DNA from: Pseudorhodobacter antarcticus
GTDB lineage: Bacteria; Pseudomonadota; Alphaproteobacteria; Rhodobacterales; Rhodobacteraceae
NCBI GenBank assembly: GCA_945897655.1
Contig: CAMDHB010000245.1
Location: forward strand, 1-5,549
Direction of reading: 5' to 3'
DNA length: 5,549 nucleotides
Position numbers and translations under genes: made by a program. The notes beneath the pieces were generated by a model that searched no databases, was not told where the DNA came from, and saw only the letters and a list, made by a program, of their open reading frames with translations. Position 1 is the first letter of the stretch. The number at the start of each line of letters is the position of its first letter. This document shows, piece after piece, positions 1 through 5,549 of the stretch.

Positions 1-1079
1 TGGTGGCCTATCTCGAGGATCACGTGATCCCCTGCCTGATCGGCCGCGACCCGATGCGGATCGAGGATATCTGGCAATACCTGTACAAGGGCGCCTATTG
101 GCGGCGTGGCCCCATCACGATGGCTGCGATTTCGGGCATCGACATGGCCTTGTGGGACATCAAGGCCAAGGCGGCCAACATGCCGCTGTATCAGCTGCTT
201 GGCGGCGCGTCGCGTGACAAGATCATGATCTATCAGCATGCCGGCGGCATGACGATTGAAGAAACCGTTGAAGGTGTGGTTGCCTTGCAGGAAAAGGGGC
301 TTGTCGCCATTCGGGCGCAGGTGTCCATCCCCGGCCTGCCGCCGATCTATGGCACCGGGCCGAGCACGGACCAAAGCGCCATGGTGCAGGTGCTGCCGGT
401 CGAGGAGGTGTGGTCCACACACAAGTATCTGCCGCTGGTCCCCAAGCTTTTCGAACGCCTGCGCGACACCGTGGGTTGGGATTTGCACCTGCTCCACGAT
501 GTCCACCACCGCCTGACGCCCATCGAGGCCGCCCGTCTGGGCAAGGATCTGGAACCCTACCGTCTGTTCTGGCTGGAGGATGCCGTGCCTGCCGAGTTGC
601 AAGAGGGCTTCCGCCTGATCCGCCAGCACACCACTACCCCGCTCGCGCTGGGCGAGATTTTCAATACGATCTATGACTGCCAGCAACTGATCAGCGAACA
701 GCTCATCGACTATATCCGCGTGACGTCCGTCCATGCCGGCGGCGTCACGGGCCTGCGCCGCATCTTTGACTTTGCCGCCATCTACCATGTCCGCTCGGCC
801 TGCCACGGCCCGATGGATGTGTCGCCCATCGCGATGGGGGCCAATGTGCATGTCGACCGCTGGGTGCCCAACTTTGGCATTCAGGAGTTTTCGGGCTATC
901 TGGAGGCCACGCATGAGATGTTCCCCCATTCCTGGGAACAGCAGGGCGGCTATCTGGTGACGGGCGAGGCGATTGGCCACGGCGTTGATATTGATGAGAA
1001 AGTCGCGGCCAAGTACCCCTACAAACAGGCCTATCTGCCTATTGCCCGCGCCGAAGACGGCACTTTGTGGAGCTGGTAA
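1..1079 (+). CDS. ManD/RspA-type acid-sugar dehydratase (enolase superfamily), 5' partial
   Basis: Mannonate-dehydratase subgroup of the enolase superfamily: Mg-dependent dehydration of a six-carbon aldonate (D-mannonate or D-gluconate) to 2-keto-3-deoxygluconate, in the cytoplasm. The reading frame is open to the left edge. The GTG at 3 is an internal Val (the preceding partial codon, xTG, also fits Val), and about 43 N-terminal residues are missing relative to ~402-aa family members. Counting from that Val: the capping domain remainder has WRRGP and DIKAK; Arg104 and Tyr116 match family Arg147 and Tyr159; the barrel holds metal ligands Asp166 (HDVHHR), Glu192 (WLED) and Glu218 (GEIF), with His168 and His268 as acid/base residues. 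The C-terminus (AAKYPYK, DGTLWSW) is typical. Pro270 follows His268-Gly, where high-activity ManD enzymes have Ala; Pro is associated with low-efficiency or gluconate-acting members (from memory). Its stop overlaps the next start. Family is certain, substrate is not. Confidence 0.93.
   Translation, partial: VAYLEDHVIPCLIGRDPMRIEDIWQYLYKGAYWRRGPITMAAISGIDMALWDIKAKAANMPLYQLLGGASRDKIMIYQHAGGMTIEETVEGVVALQEKGLVAIRAQVSIPGLPPIYGTGPSTDQSAMVQVLPVEEVWSTHKYLPLVPKLFERLRDTVGWDLHLLHDVHHRLTPIEAARLGKDLEPYRLFWLEDAVPAELQEGFRLIRQHTTTPLALGEIFNTIYDCQQLISEQLIDYIRVTSVHAGGVTGLRRIFDFAAIYHVRSACHGPMDVSPIAMGANVHVDRWVPNFGIQEFSGYLEATHEMFPHSWEQQGGYLVTGEAIGHGVDIDEKVAAKYPYKQAYLPIARAEDGTLWSW
1069..1072 (+). promoter_or_regulatory. 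Ribosome binding site (GGAG) for the first galactonate-dehydratase-like gene
   Basis: GGAG lies 6 bases before the ATG at 1079 and inside the last codons of the preceding gene. It supports the ATG at 1079 over the in-frame GTG at 1067, which would add only four residues before the family-typical MKIT start. It is the only clear Shine-Dalgarno match at the four internal junctions; the other three starts have no good purine-rich stretch. Confidence 0.5.
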
Positions 1080-2233
1080 TGAAGATCACCGACGTCAAAC
1101 CCTTTCCCGTCTGGATCGGTCACCGCAACCAGTTGGTCGTCAAGGTCGAGACGGATGAGGGCATCTTTGGCTGGGGCGAAAGCGGGCTGTCGGGCCGCGA
1201 ACTGGCCGTGGTTGGGGCGATACAGCACTATGCCGAGTTTCTGCGGGGCCGTGACCCCATGCAGACTGGCGCCCTGTGGCAGGAAATGTACCGCAGCCAG
1301 TATTTCGAAGGTGGCCGCGTGTTGCAGGCCGCCATCAGCGCCATCGACATCGCGCTGCATGACATCAAGGGCAAGGCGCTGGGGGTGCCGGTCTATGAAC
1401 TCCTGGGCGGCAAGCAGCGCAATGTGATCCCCACCTTCGCCTCCACTTCCGCGCCTGAGGCGGCGGGGATGATCGAACAGGCGCAAAGGTTGCGCGCCGC
1501 AGGCTGGACCGCAATCCGCTTTTTCCCCGATTTCCGCGATACCGGCGGCATCTTTGAACCGCGTGAACATATCGCCAAGACCGCCCGCGCCTGCGTTCAG
1601 GCGCGCGAGGCGCTAGGGGATGAGGTCGTGTTGGGCATCGATTGGCACCACCGCCTGTCGGTGGCCGAGGCGGCCAGTTTCTGCCAGAAAATGCCCTCGG
1701 GCACCCTCGATTTTCTGGAAGAACCCATCCGGGATGAGACGCCCGAGGCCTATGAGGCGCTGCGCCTGCTGACCAATGTGCCCTTTGCGATTGGCGAGGA
1801 GTTTGCGTCGAAATGGCAATTCCTGCCCTTCATTGAACGGGGGATACACCAGTTCAACCGCATTGACCTGTGCAATGTCGGCGGCCTGACCGAGGCGATG
1901 AAGGTCGCGGGCTGGTCCGAGGCGCATTACGTCGACCTGATGCCGCACAACCCGCTGGGCCCGGTCTGCACGGCGGCGACGATCCACATGTCGGCGGCGG
2001 TGGCCAATTTCTCCTGGCTGGAAACCCGGGTGAACGCCAACGACCTCTATGGTGGCGGGCAGACTGATGACGTGTTCACCCTGCAACCCAAGCTGGATGG
2101 CGTGGTCTATCCGGTCACCGACACCCCCGGTTTGGGCATTGAAATCGACGAGAAGGCTTTGACCCGCGAGGCGTTCAAGTTCTGGGAAGCGCCGCATCTG
2201 AAACGCCGCGATGGCTCTGTAACCAACTGGTAA
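1079..2233 (+). CDS. Mandelate racemase/galactonate dehydratase-like enzyme, copy A
   Basis: Enolase-superfamily protein of 384 aa, full length for the family, most like DgoD-type D-galactonate dehydratases; expected to dehydrate an aldonate to a 2-keto-3-deoxy acid. The N-terminal capping domain (about 1-125) contains TDEGIFGWGE and DIKGKALG. The barrel carries metal ligands Asp188 (DWHHR), Glu214 (LEEP) and Glu240 (GEE), plus His190 on the third strand as in galactonate dehydratase. Asp263 and His290 (PHNPLGP) fit the mandelate-racemase His-Asp dyad exactly by spacing (+23 and +50 from the last Glu ligand). Arg147 replaces the first Lys of the KxK motif and Phe149 the second, which argues against racemase chemistry and for acid-sugar dehydration. 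Start ATG is in a TAATG overlap with the upstream stop. A closely similar paralogue follows after 3 bp. Substrate unknown; the L- or D-galactonate, gulonate and arabinonate classes are all possible. Confidence 0.93.
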   Translation: MKITDVKPFPVWIGHRNQLVVKVETDEGIFGWGESGLSGRELAVVGAIQHYAEFLRGRDPMQTGALWQEMYRSQYFEGGRVLQAAISAIDIALHDIKGKALGVPVYELLGGKQRNVIPTFASTSAPEAAGMIEQAQRLRAAGWTAIRFFPDFRDTGGIFEPREHIAKTARACVQAREALGDEVVLGIDWHHRLSVAEAASFCQKMPSGTLDFLEEPIRDETPEAYEALRLLTNVPFAIGEEFASKWQFLPFIERGIHQFNRIDLCNVGGLTEAMKVAGWSEAHYVDLMPHNPLGPVCTAATIHMSAAVANFSWLETRVNANDLYGGGQTDDVFTLQPKLDGVVYPVTDTPGLGIEIDEKALTREAFKFWEAPHLKRRDGSVTNW

Positions 2234-2236
2234 ACC

Positions 2237-3385
2237 ATGAAAATCCGCTCCATCACCCCCTATGCCGTCTGGGTTGGCATCCGCAACCAGTTGCTGGTCA
2301 AGATTGAGACTGATGAAGGCATCTTTGGCTGGGGCGAAAGTGGCCTGTCGGGCCGCGAAAAGGCGGTGATGGGGGCGATTGACCATTACAGCCAGTTCCT
2401 GATCGGCCGCGACCCGTTCCAGATTGGGGCGCTGTGGCAGGAAATGTACCGCAGCCAGTATTTCGAAGGCGGGCGCGTCTTGCAGGCCGCCATCAGCGCC
2501 ATTGACATTGCGCTTTATGACATCAAGGGCAAGGCGCTGGGCGTGCCGGTTTACCAACTGCTGGGCGGCAAGCAGCGTGATGTGATCCCGACCTTTGCCA
2601 CCACCTCGGCCCCGCCCGGACCCGAGATGATCGAGCAGGCGCAGATGCTGATCGAACATGGCTGGACGGCCATGCGCATTTCGATGGCCGATGGCAAGGA
2701 CGGGATTTTCGAGCCGCGTCAAAGCCTTGCCCTGACCGCCAAATGGTGTGTCAAGGCGCGGGAGGCTTTGGGGGATGAAGTGGTGCTGGGGGTTGATTAC
2801 CATCACCGGCTGTCCGTGGCGGAAGCTGCGAGCTACTGTCAGAAGATGCCCTCAGGCACCCTGGATTTCCTGGAAGAACCGATCCGCGACGAGACGCCCG
2901 AGGCCTATGAAGCCCTGCGGCGCATGACCGACGTACCCTTTGCGATTGGTGAGGAGTTTGCGTCGAAGTGGCAGTTCCTGCCGTATATCGAGCGTGACAT
3001 CCACCAATACAACCGCATCGACGTTTGCAACGCGGGTGGCTTGACAGAGAGCATGAAGATCGCCGGTTGGTCCGAGGCGCATTATGTCGACCTGATGCCG
3101 CACAATCCCTTGGGTCCGGTCTGCACGGCAGCAACGGTGCATTTCTGTGCGGCGGTCGCCAATTTCTCGTGGCTGGAGACACGCTCCTCCCCCGCTGAAA
3201 AGCTGGGCTTTGACAATACCGATTTCTTCCCCGTCCAACCTCGCATCGAAAACGCCGTCTACAAGGTCAGCGATGCGCCGGGGCTGGGGGTTGAGGTCAA
3301 CGAGGACCTGATCAAACAGCAAAGCTTCAAGTTCTGGGAAGCGCCGCATCTGAAACGCAACGACGGCTCCGTCACAAACTGGTAG
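2237..3385 (+). CDS. Mandelate racemase/galactonate dehydratase-like enzyme, copy B
   Basis: Full-length 382-aa enolase-superfamily enzyme, roughly three-quarters identical by eye to the gene just upstream. All catalytic elements are kept: Arg147, Asp187 and His189 (DYHHR), Glu213 (LEEP), Glu239 (GEE), Asp262 and His289 (PHNPLGP). It should therefore be an active dehydratase, not a decaying copy. Differences cluster after the second barrel strand (Arg147-Ile-Ser-Met-Ala-Asp here, Arg147-Phe-Phe-Pro-Asp in copy A), at the residue between Asp and His of the third-strand motif (Tyr instead of Trp), and at about 317-346 near the C-terminus. One residue is missing in the second-strand loop and one net residue in the C-terminal segment. 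The ATG lies 3 bp after the upstream TAA with no clear Shine-Dalgarno, suggesting translation by coupling. Substrate may differ from copy A (inference). Confidence 0.93.
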   Translation: MKIRSITPYAVWVGIRNQLLVKIETDEGIFGWGESGLSGREKAVMGAIDHYSQFLIGRDPFQIGALWQEMYRSQYFEGGRVLQAAISAIDIALYDIKGKALGVPVYQLLGGKQRDVIPTFATTSAPPGPEMIEQAQMLIEHGWTAMRISMADGKDGIFEPRQSLALTAKWCVKAREALGDEVVLGVDYHHRLSVAEAASYCQKMPSGTLDFLEEPIRDETPEAYEALRRMTDVPFAIGEEFASKWQFLPYIERDIHQYNRIDVCNAGGLTESMKIAGWSEAHYVDLMPHNPLGPVCTAATVHFCAAVANFSWLETRSSPAEKLGFDNTDFFPVQPRIENAVYKVSDAPGLGVEVNEDLIKQQSFKFWEAPHLKRNDGSVTNW

Positions 3386-3391
3386 AACATC

Positions 3392-4126
3392 ATGGTAAAA
3401 GACATCACCCGCCCCGACCCCGCCGTTGTCGAAAAACTGCGCGCCTTGGGGGCCGCCACTGTTGCGGGCACTCTGGCCGGGCTTGGCGTGCGCCAGCCGC
3501 ATATTCAGGGACCGATCAGCTGGAACAAGGGCAAGGCGATTGCTGGTCCGGCGCTGACCCTGCTGATGATGCCGAAACGCGAGGATCTGTATGGCGAGGG
3601 CGAGTATAACGACCCCGAAAAGCAGTTGCACCGCCATGTGCTGTATGCAGCCCAACCCGGTGACATTGTCGTAGTCGATGCCAAGGGTGACATGACGGCG
3701 GGTATCTTTGGCGAGATGATGATGACCTATTTCAAGGGTCGCGGCGGCATCGGCATGGTGATCGATGGCTGCGTGCGCGATTATCCGGGTCAGATCGAAC
3801 TGGATATGCCGATGTGGATCAAGGGCTTGACGCCCAACTTTCACACGCAGACCGGCCTGATGCCGTTTGATTACAACTGCCCCATCGCCTGTGGCGGCGT
3901 GACCGTCATCCCGGGTGACATCATCGTGGCCGATGATGATGGCGCGGTCTGCTGCCCGGCGGCACTTGCGGCCAAAGTCATCGAACATGCGGGCACCCAT
4001 CATGAATGGGAGGATTTTTCCAAGATGATGCTGCTGAAGGGCGGGTCGCTGCAACGCTATTACCCGCTGCATGACGATGCCCGCGGCGAGTATGATGCCT
4101 GGCGCAAGCTGAACCCGATCAAATGA
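3392..4126 (+). CDS. RraA-like / HMG-aldolase-fold protein, probable 2-keto acid aldolase
   Basis: A 244-aa protein of the RraA-like family, which includes RNase E inhibitor RraA and the class II pyruvate aldolase for 4-hydroxy-4-methyl-2-oxoglutarate. The core (about 50-190) has QPGDIVVVD, the glycine-rich KGDMTAGIFGE, DGCVRD (Arg129-Asp130) and a GDIIVADDDGAV segment. Glu108-X20-Arg129-Asp130 is a variant of the D-X20-R-D metal/pyruvate motif known from HMG aldolase, with Glu for the first Asp. It is longer than E. coli RraA (about 161 aa), with extra N-terminal sequence and a charged C-terminal extension (about 195-244), as in the aldolase-like members. It starts 6 bp after the upstream dehydratase stop and overlaps the lactonase start by 4 bp, so a catabolic aldolase or oxo-acid decarboxylase role is more likely than RNA regulation. 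Substrate inferred only: a 2-keto-3-deoxy sugar acid. Automatic annotation as an RNase regulator would be misleading. Confidence 0.88.
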   Translation: MVKDITRPDPAVVEKLRALGAATVAGTLAGLGVRQPHIQGPISWNKGKAIAGPALTLLMMPKREDLYGEGEYNDPEKQLHRHVLYAAQPGDIVVVDAKGDMTAGIFGEMMMTYFKGRGGIGMVIDGCVRDYPGQIELDMPMWIKGLTPNFHTQTGLMPFDYNCPIACGGVTVIPGDIIVADDDGAVCCPAALAAKVIEHAGTHHEWEDFSKMMLLKGGSLQRYYPLHDDARGEYDAWRKLNPIK

Positions 4127-4980
4127 CCTATGTCAGCCTCGACCCACGTTTTGACGCCTGCACCGTGGCCGGGGGAGAGGCCGAACTGTTGTGGACAGGC
4201 GGCACTTGGGTTGAAGGGCCGGCCTGGTTTGACGAGGGCTATGTGCTGTGGTCGGACATTCCAAGCGACCGAATGCTGCGGTGGGATTCGGCGGGCGTCA
4301 CCACGTTTCGCCAGCCGTCCGGCAAGGCGAACGGCAATACGGTTGATCTTGAAGGGCTGCTGGTCACCTGTGAAGGCAATGGACGCCGCATCACCCGAAC
4401 CGACAAGAGCGGCCAGATCACGGTGCTGACGGACAGCTTTCAGGGCAAGCTATACAACGCCCCGAATGATGTTGTGGTCAAGTCAGATGGTTCCGTCTGG
4501 TTCACTGACCCCCGCTATGGCGATGGTGTCCCGGAATTGGAAGGGTGCCATGTTTACCGGCTGGACCCCATCACCGGCCATGTGCGGCAGATGACGTCTG
4601 ACATGGTGATGCCAAACGGGCTGGCATTTTCCTTGGATGAGACCGAGTTGTTCGTGGTCGACACAGGCAGCACGGCCAGTCCCGATGGCCCAAACCATAT
4701 CAGGCGGTTTCAGGTCGGTCCAGGCAGTTGGTTGACTGGGGGGGTGGTCTTTGCGGAAAACGCCGCAAAGTCATTTGACGGCATCCGGTTTGACAGCGAG
4801 GGCCGCCTGTGGTGCGGGGCCGAGGATGGGGTGCATTGCTATGCGATGGACGGCACGCTGATCGGCAAGATCACCCTGCCCGAACGTGCCGCCAACCTGA
4901 CCTTCGGCCCGCCGGGGTGGCTGTTCATCACAGCCACCACCTCGCTTTACCGGGTTCCCGTCAACGCGCAGCGGCCATGA
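4123..4980 (+). CDS. SMP-30/gluconolactonase-family sugar lactonase
   Basis: A 285-aa six-bladed beta-propeller lactone hydrolase of the SMP-30/gluconolactonase/LRE family, typical in length. It would hydrolyse a sugar 1,4- or 1,5-lactone to the open aldonate. The divalent-metal ligands of the family are in place: Glu31 (WVEGP), Asn115 within APNDV, Asn165 (MPNGLAFS) and Asp219 (SFDGI). Other family marks are DIPSDRMLRW, EGNGRRITR, WFTDPRYG and the late GRLWCGAEDGV. No signal peptide is visible, so it is probably cytoplasmic. The ATG at 4123 overlaps the TGA of the RraA-like gene (ATGA), without a good Shine-Dalgarno, indicating coupled translation. It is the last gene of the plus-strand run, and its final 20 bases overlap the opposing UxuA-like gene. 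It supplies the aldonate substrate for the dehydratases upstream (inference). Confidence 0.93.
   Translation: MTYVSLDPRFDACTVAGGEAELLWTGGTWVEGPAWFDEGYVLWSDIPSDRMLRWDSAGVTTFRQPSGKANGNTVDLEGLLVTCEGNGRRITRTDKSGQITVLTDSFQGKLYNAPNDVVVKSDGSVWFTDPRYGDGVPELEGCHVYRLDPITGHVRQMTSDMVMPNGLAFSLDETELFVVDTGSTASPDGPNHIRRFQVGPGSWLTGGVVFAENAAKSFDGIRFDSEGRLWCGAEDGVHCYAMDGTLIGKITLPERAANLTFGPPGWLFITATTSLYRVPVNAQRP
4961..4980. other. Tail-to-tail overlap of lactonase and UxuA-like genes
   Basis: The plus-strand TGA (4978-4980) and the minus-strand stop (TCA on the plus strand, 4961-4963) lie inside each other's coding sequence, so the two genes share 20 bases. There is no room for a separate bidirectional terminator, and neither GC hairpin nor T-run is seen within or just beyond the overlap. 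Confidence 0.85.
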
Positions 4981-5549
4981 ATTCGCCCATCCGGATCAGC
5001 CCCTGCATATAACCCACGGCATGGGACCGGCCCCGGTGGTTCCAGTCACTGTCGTCGTCCATCTTGGGAACATGATCATCTAGTAGGAATCCGTCAAACC
5101 CGGTTCGGGCCAGTTGGACCATCACTTCGGCCGGGTCAAAATTGCCGTCGCCGATGAAGCATTCGGTGAAATTGGGCACGGTCCCCTTCACATCGCGGAA
5201 GTGGATATAGGCGATGCGGCCCTTGGGGGCGAAGTACTCGATCAACTCATGCACATTGTCGCGCCCGCCCGGCATTTCCGAGCAGCAGCCCAGACACAGA
5301 TCCAGCCCCCAGGCCTTGCTGCCCTTGGCCAGTTCGAAGGCGTTGTAAAAGCCCCAAGGCCGATAGAACAGCCGCGCCACACCACCCAGCGAGGGCGTTG
5401 GCGGGTCGTCGGGATGCAGCGCCAGCATGACCCCCTCTTCTTCAGCAACTGGTAGAACTGCGTCGATGAAGTACTTGTAATTGCTCCACATCTGGTCTTC
5501 GGTGATGACCGTGCTGTCCTTGGCGTAGACCGGCATGGAAAAGGCATGG
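4961..5549 (-). CDS. UxuA-family (mannonate dehydratase-like) TIM-barrel protein, N-terminus outside window
   Basis: C-terminal half (about 195 residues) of a UxuA-family protein; family members dehydrate D-mannonate to 2-keto-3-deoxygluconate. The frame runs through the right edge (residues HAFS precede the Met at 5534-5536), so that Met is not the start. Family marks from that Met: HPDDPP (His41), LDLCLGC (Cys81), IHFRDVKG (His112) and LLDDH (Asp154, His155), fitting the His-Cys-His-Asp metal site reported for mannonate dehydratase (from memory). The protein is unlike E. coli UxuA elsewhere: the HLNGDVDM-type segment is IGDGNFDP here, and near the C-terminus the catalytic-Tyr position of PGYSAIG appears to be Ser171 in GRSHAVGYMQGL. 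It is therefore a divergent subfamily; mannonate may not be its substrate. It converges on the plus-strand operon with overlapping ends. Confidence 0.85.
   Translation of the reverse strand, partial: HAFSMPVYAKDSTVITEDQMWSNYKYFIDAVLPVAEEEGVMLALHPDDPPTPSLGGVARLFYRPWGFYNAFELAKGSKAWGLDLCLGCCSEMPGGRDNVHELIEYFAPKGRIAYIHFRDVKGTVPNFTECFIGDGNFDPAEVMVQLARTGFDGFLLDDHVPKMDDDSDWNHRGRSHAVGYMQGLIRMGEFMAAAR

Larger units (their letters stand above)
1079..3385 (+). repeat. Tandem gene duplication (two dehydratase copies, unit about 1.15 kb)
   Basis: Copies at 1079-2233 and 2237-3385 align at an offset of 1158 bases in the 5' half and 1152 at the 3' end. Exact runs include 38 bases at 1274-1311 and 2432-2469 (encoding LWQEMYRSQYFEG) and 33 bases at 2174-2206 and 3326-3358 (encoding FKFWEAPHLKR). 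Both copies end in NW followed by a stop (TAA or TAG), and the short junctions after them are similar, so the duplicated unit seems to have included the stop region. Differences elsewhere are many and often synonymous, so the event is not very recent. Confidence 0.85.

Noticed and set aside
3..5. GTG at the left edge as a true start of the ManD-like gene.
   Set aside because: It aligns with an internal Val of the family (VVAYL); about 43 N-terminal residues, including capping-domain sequence, would be missing.
1067..1078. In-frame GTG upstream of the copy A start, adding four residues.
   Set aside because: Family members begin with MKI, GGAG is correctly spaced for the ATG at 1079, and the extension would overlap the previous gene further.
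1613..2806. A 397-codon open frame on the minus strand spanning both dehydratase copies.
   Set aside because: It lies antisense to two clear enzyme genes and its translation shows no recognisable domain. Similar antisense peptides appear opposite both copies, as expected from paralogous high-GC sequence.
2852..4072. A 406-codon open frame on the minus strand opposite copy B and the RraA-like gene.
   Set aside because: It crosses two well-supported plus-strand genes, its composition is rich in His, Arg and Ala, and it has no family signature; it is a shadow of GC-rich codon usage.
5114..5455. A 113-codon plus-strand open frame at the right end.
   Set aside because: It is antisense to the UxuA-like coding sequence, which has clear family motifs, and shows no domain of its own.
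5534..5536. Minus-strand ATG as the start of the UxuA-like gene.
   Set aside because: The frame stays open to the window edge, and the family's N-terminal half, needed for the barrel, is absent; the gene must begin outside the window.
1..5549. Mobile elements, defence genes, CRISPR arrays, riboswitches or tRNAs.
   Set aside because: Coding density is essentially complete with metabolic genes; no transposase, inverted terminal repeats, spaced short repeats or structured RNA candidates were seen.

Overview
The window looks like accessory carbohydrate-catabolism DNA from a GC-rich proteobacterium. Codon usage (strong G/C at third positions) and the protein families suggest an alphaproteobacterium, perhaps Rhodobacteraceae or Rhizobiales. 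This assignment is inference; no marker gene is present.

Layout: five plus-strand genes run head to tail with almost no spacing. They are (1) a 5'-truncated ManD/RspA-type enolase-superfamily acid-sugar dehydratase (1-1079); (2) a galactonate-dehydratase-like enolase-superfamily enzyme (1079-2233); (3) a close tandem paralogue of it (2237-3385); (4) an RraA-like/HMG-aldolase-fold protein (3392-4126); and (5) an SMP-30/gluconolactonase-type lactonase (4123-4980). Junctions are 1 bp overlap, 3 bp gap, 6 bp gap and 4 bp overlap, so this is almost certainly one operon that begins upstream. On the minus strand a UxuA-family (mannonate-dehydratase-like) gene enters from the right edge. Its stop lies inside the 3' end of the lactonase gene, giving a 20 bp tail-to-tail overlap. 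There is no intergenic stretch above 6 bp, and I see no RNA gene, mobile element, CRISPR array, promoter or intrinsic terminator.

Working together (inference): lactonase (sugar lactone to aldonate), dehydratases (aldonate to 2-keto-3-deoxyaldonate), then an RraA-like metal-dependent aldolase (to pyruvate plus an aldehyde). This would be a nearly complete non-phosphorylative route for a sugar or uronate, lacking only the first dehydrogenase and a transporter, which are probably outside the window. The unusual points are three enolase-superfamily dehydratases in a row plus a fourth, unrelated dehydratase-family gene facing them; a recent tandem duplication whose copies differ mainly at substrate-contacting positions; and a UxuA-like protein that seems to lack canonical active-site residues. 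The actual substrate cannot be read from the sequence.
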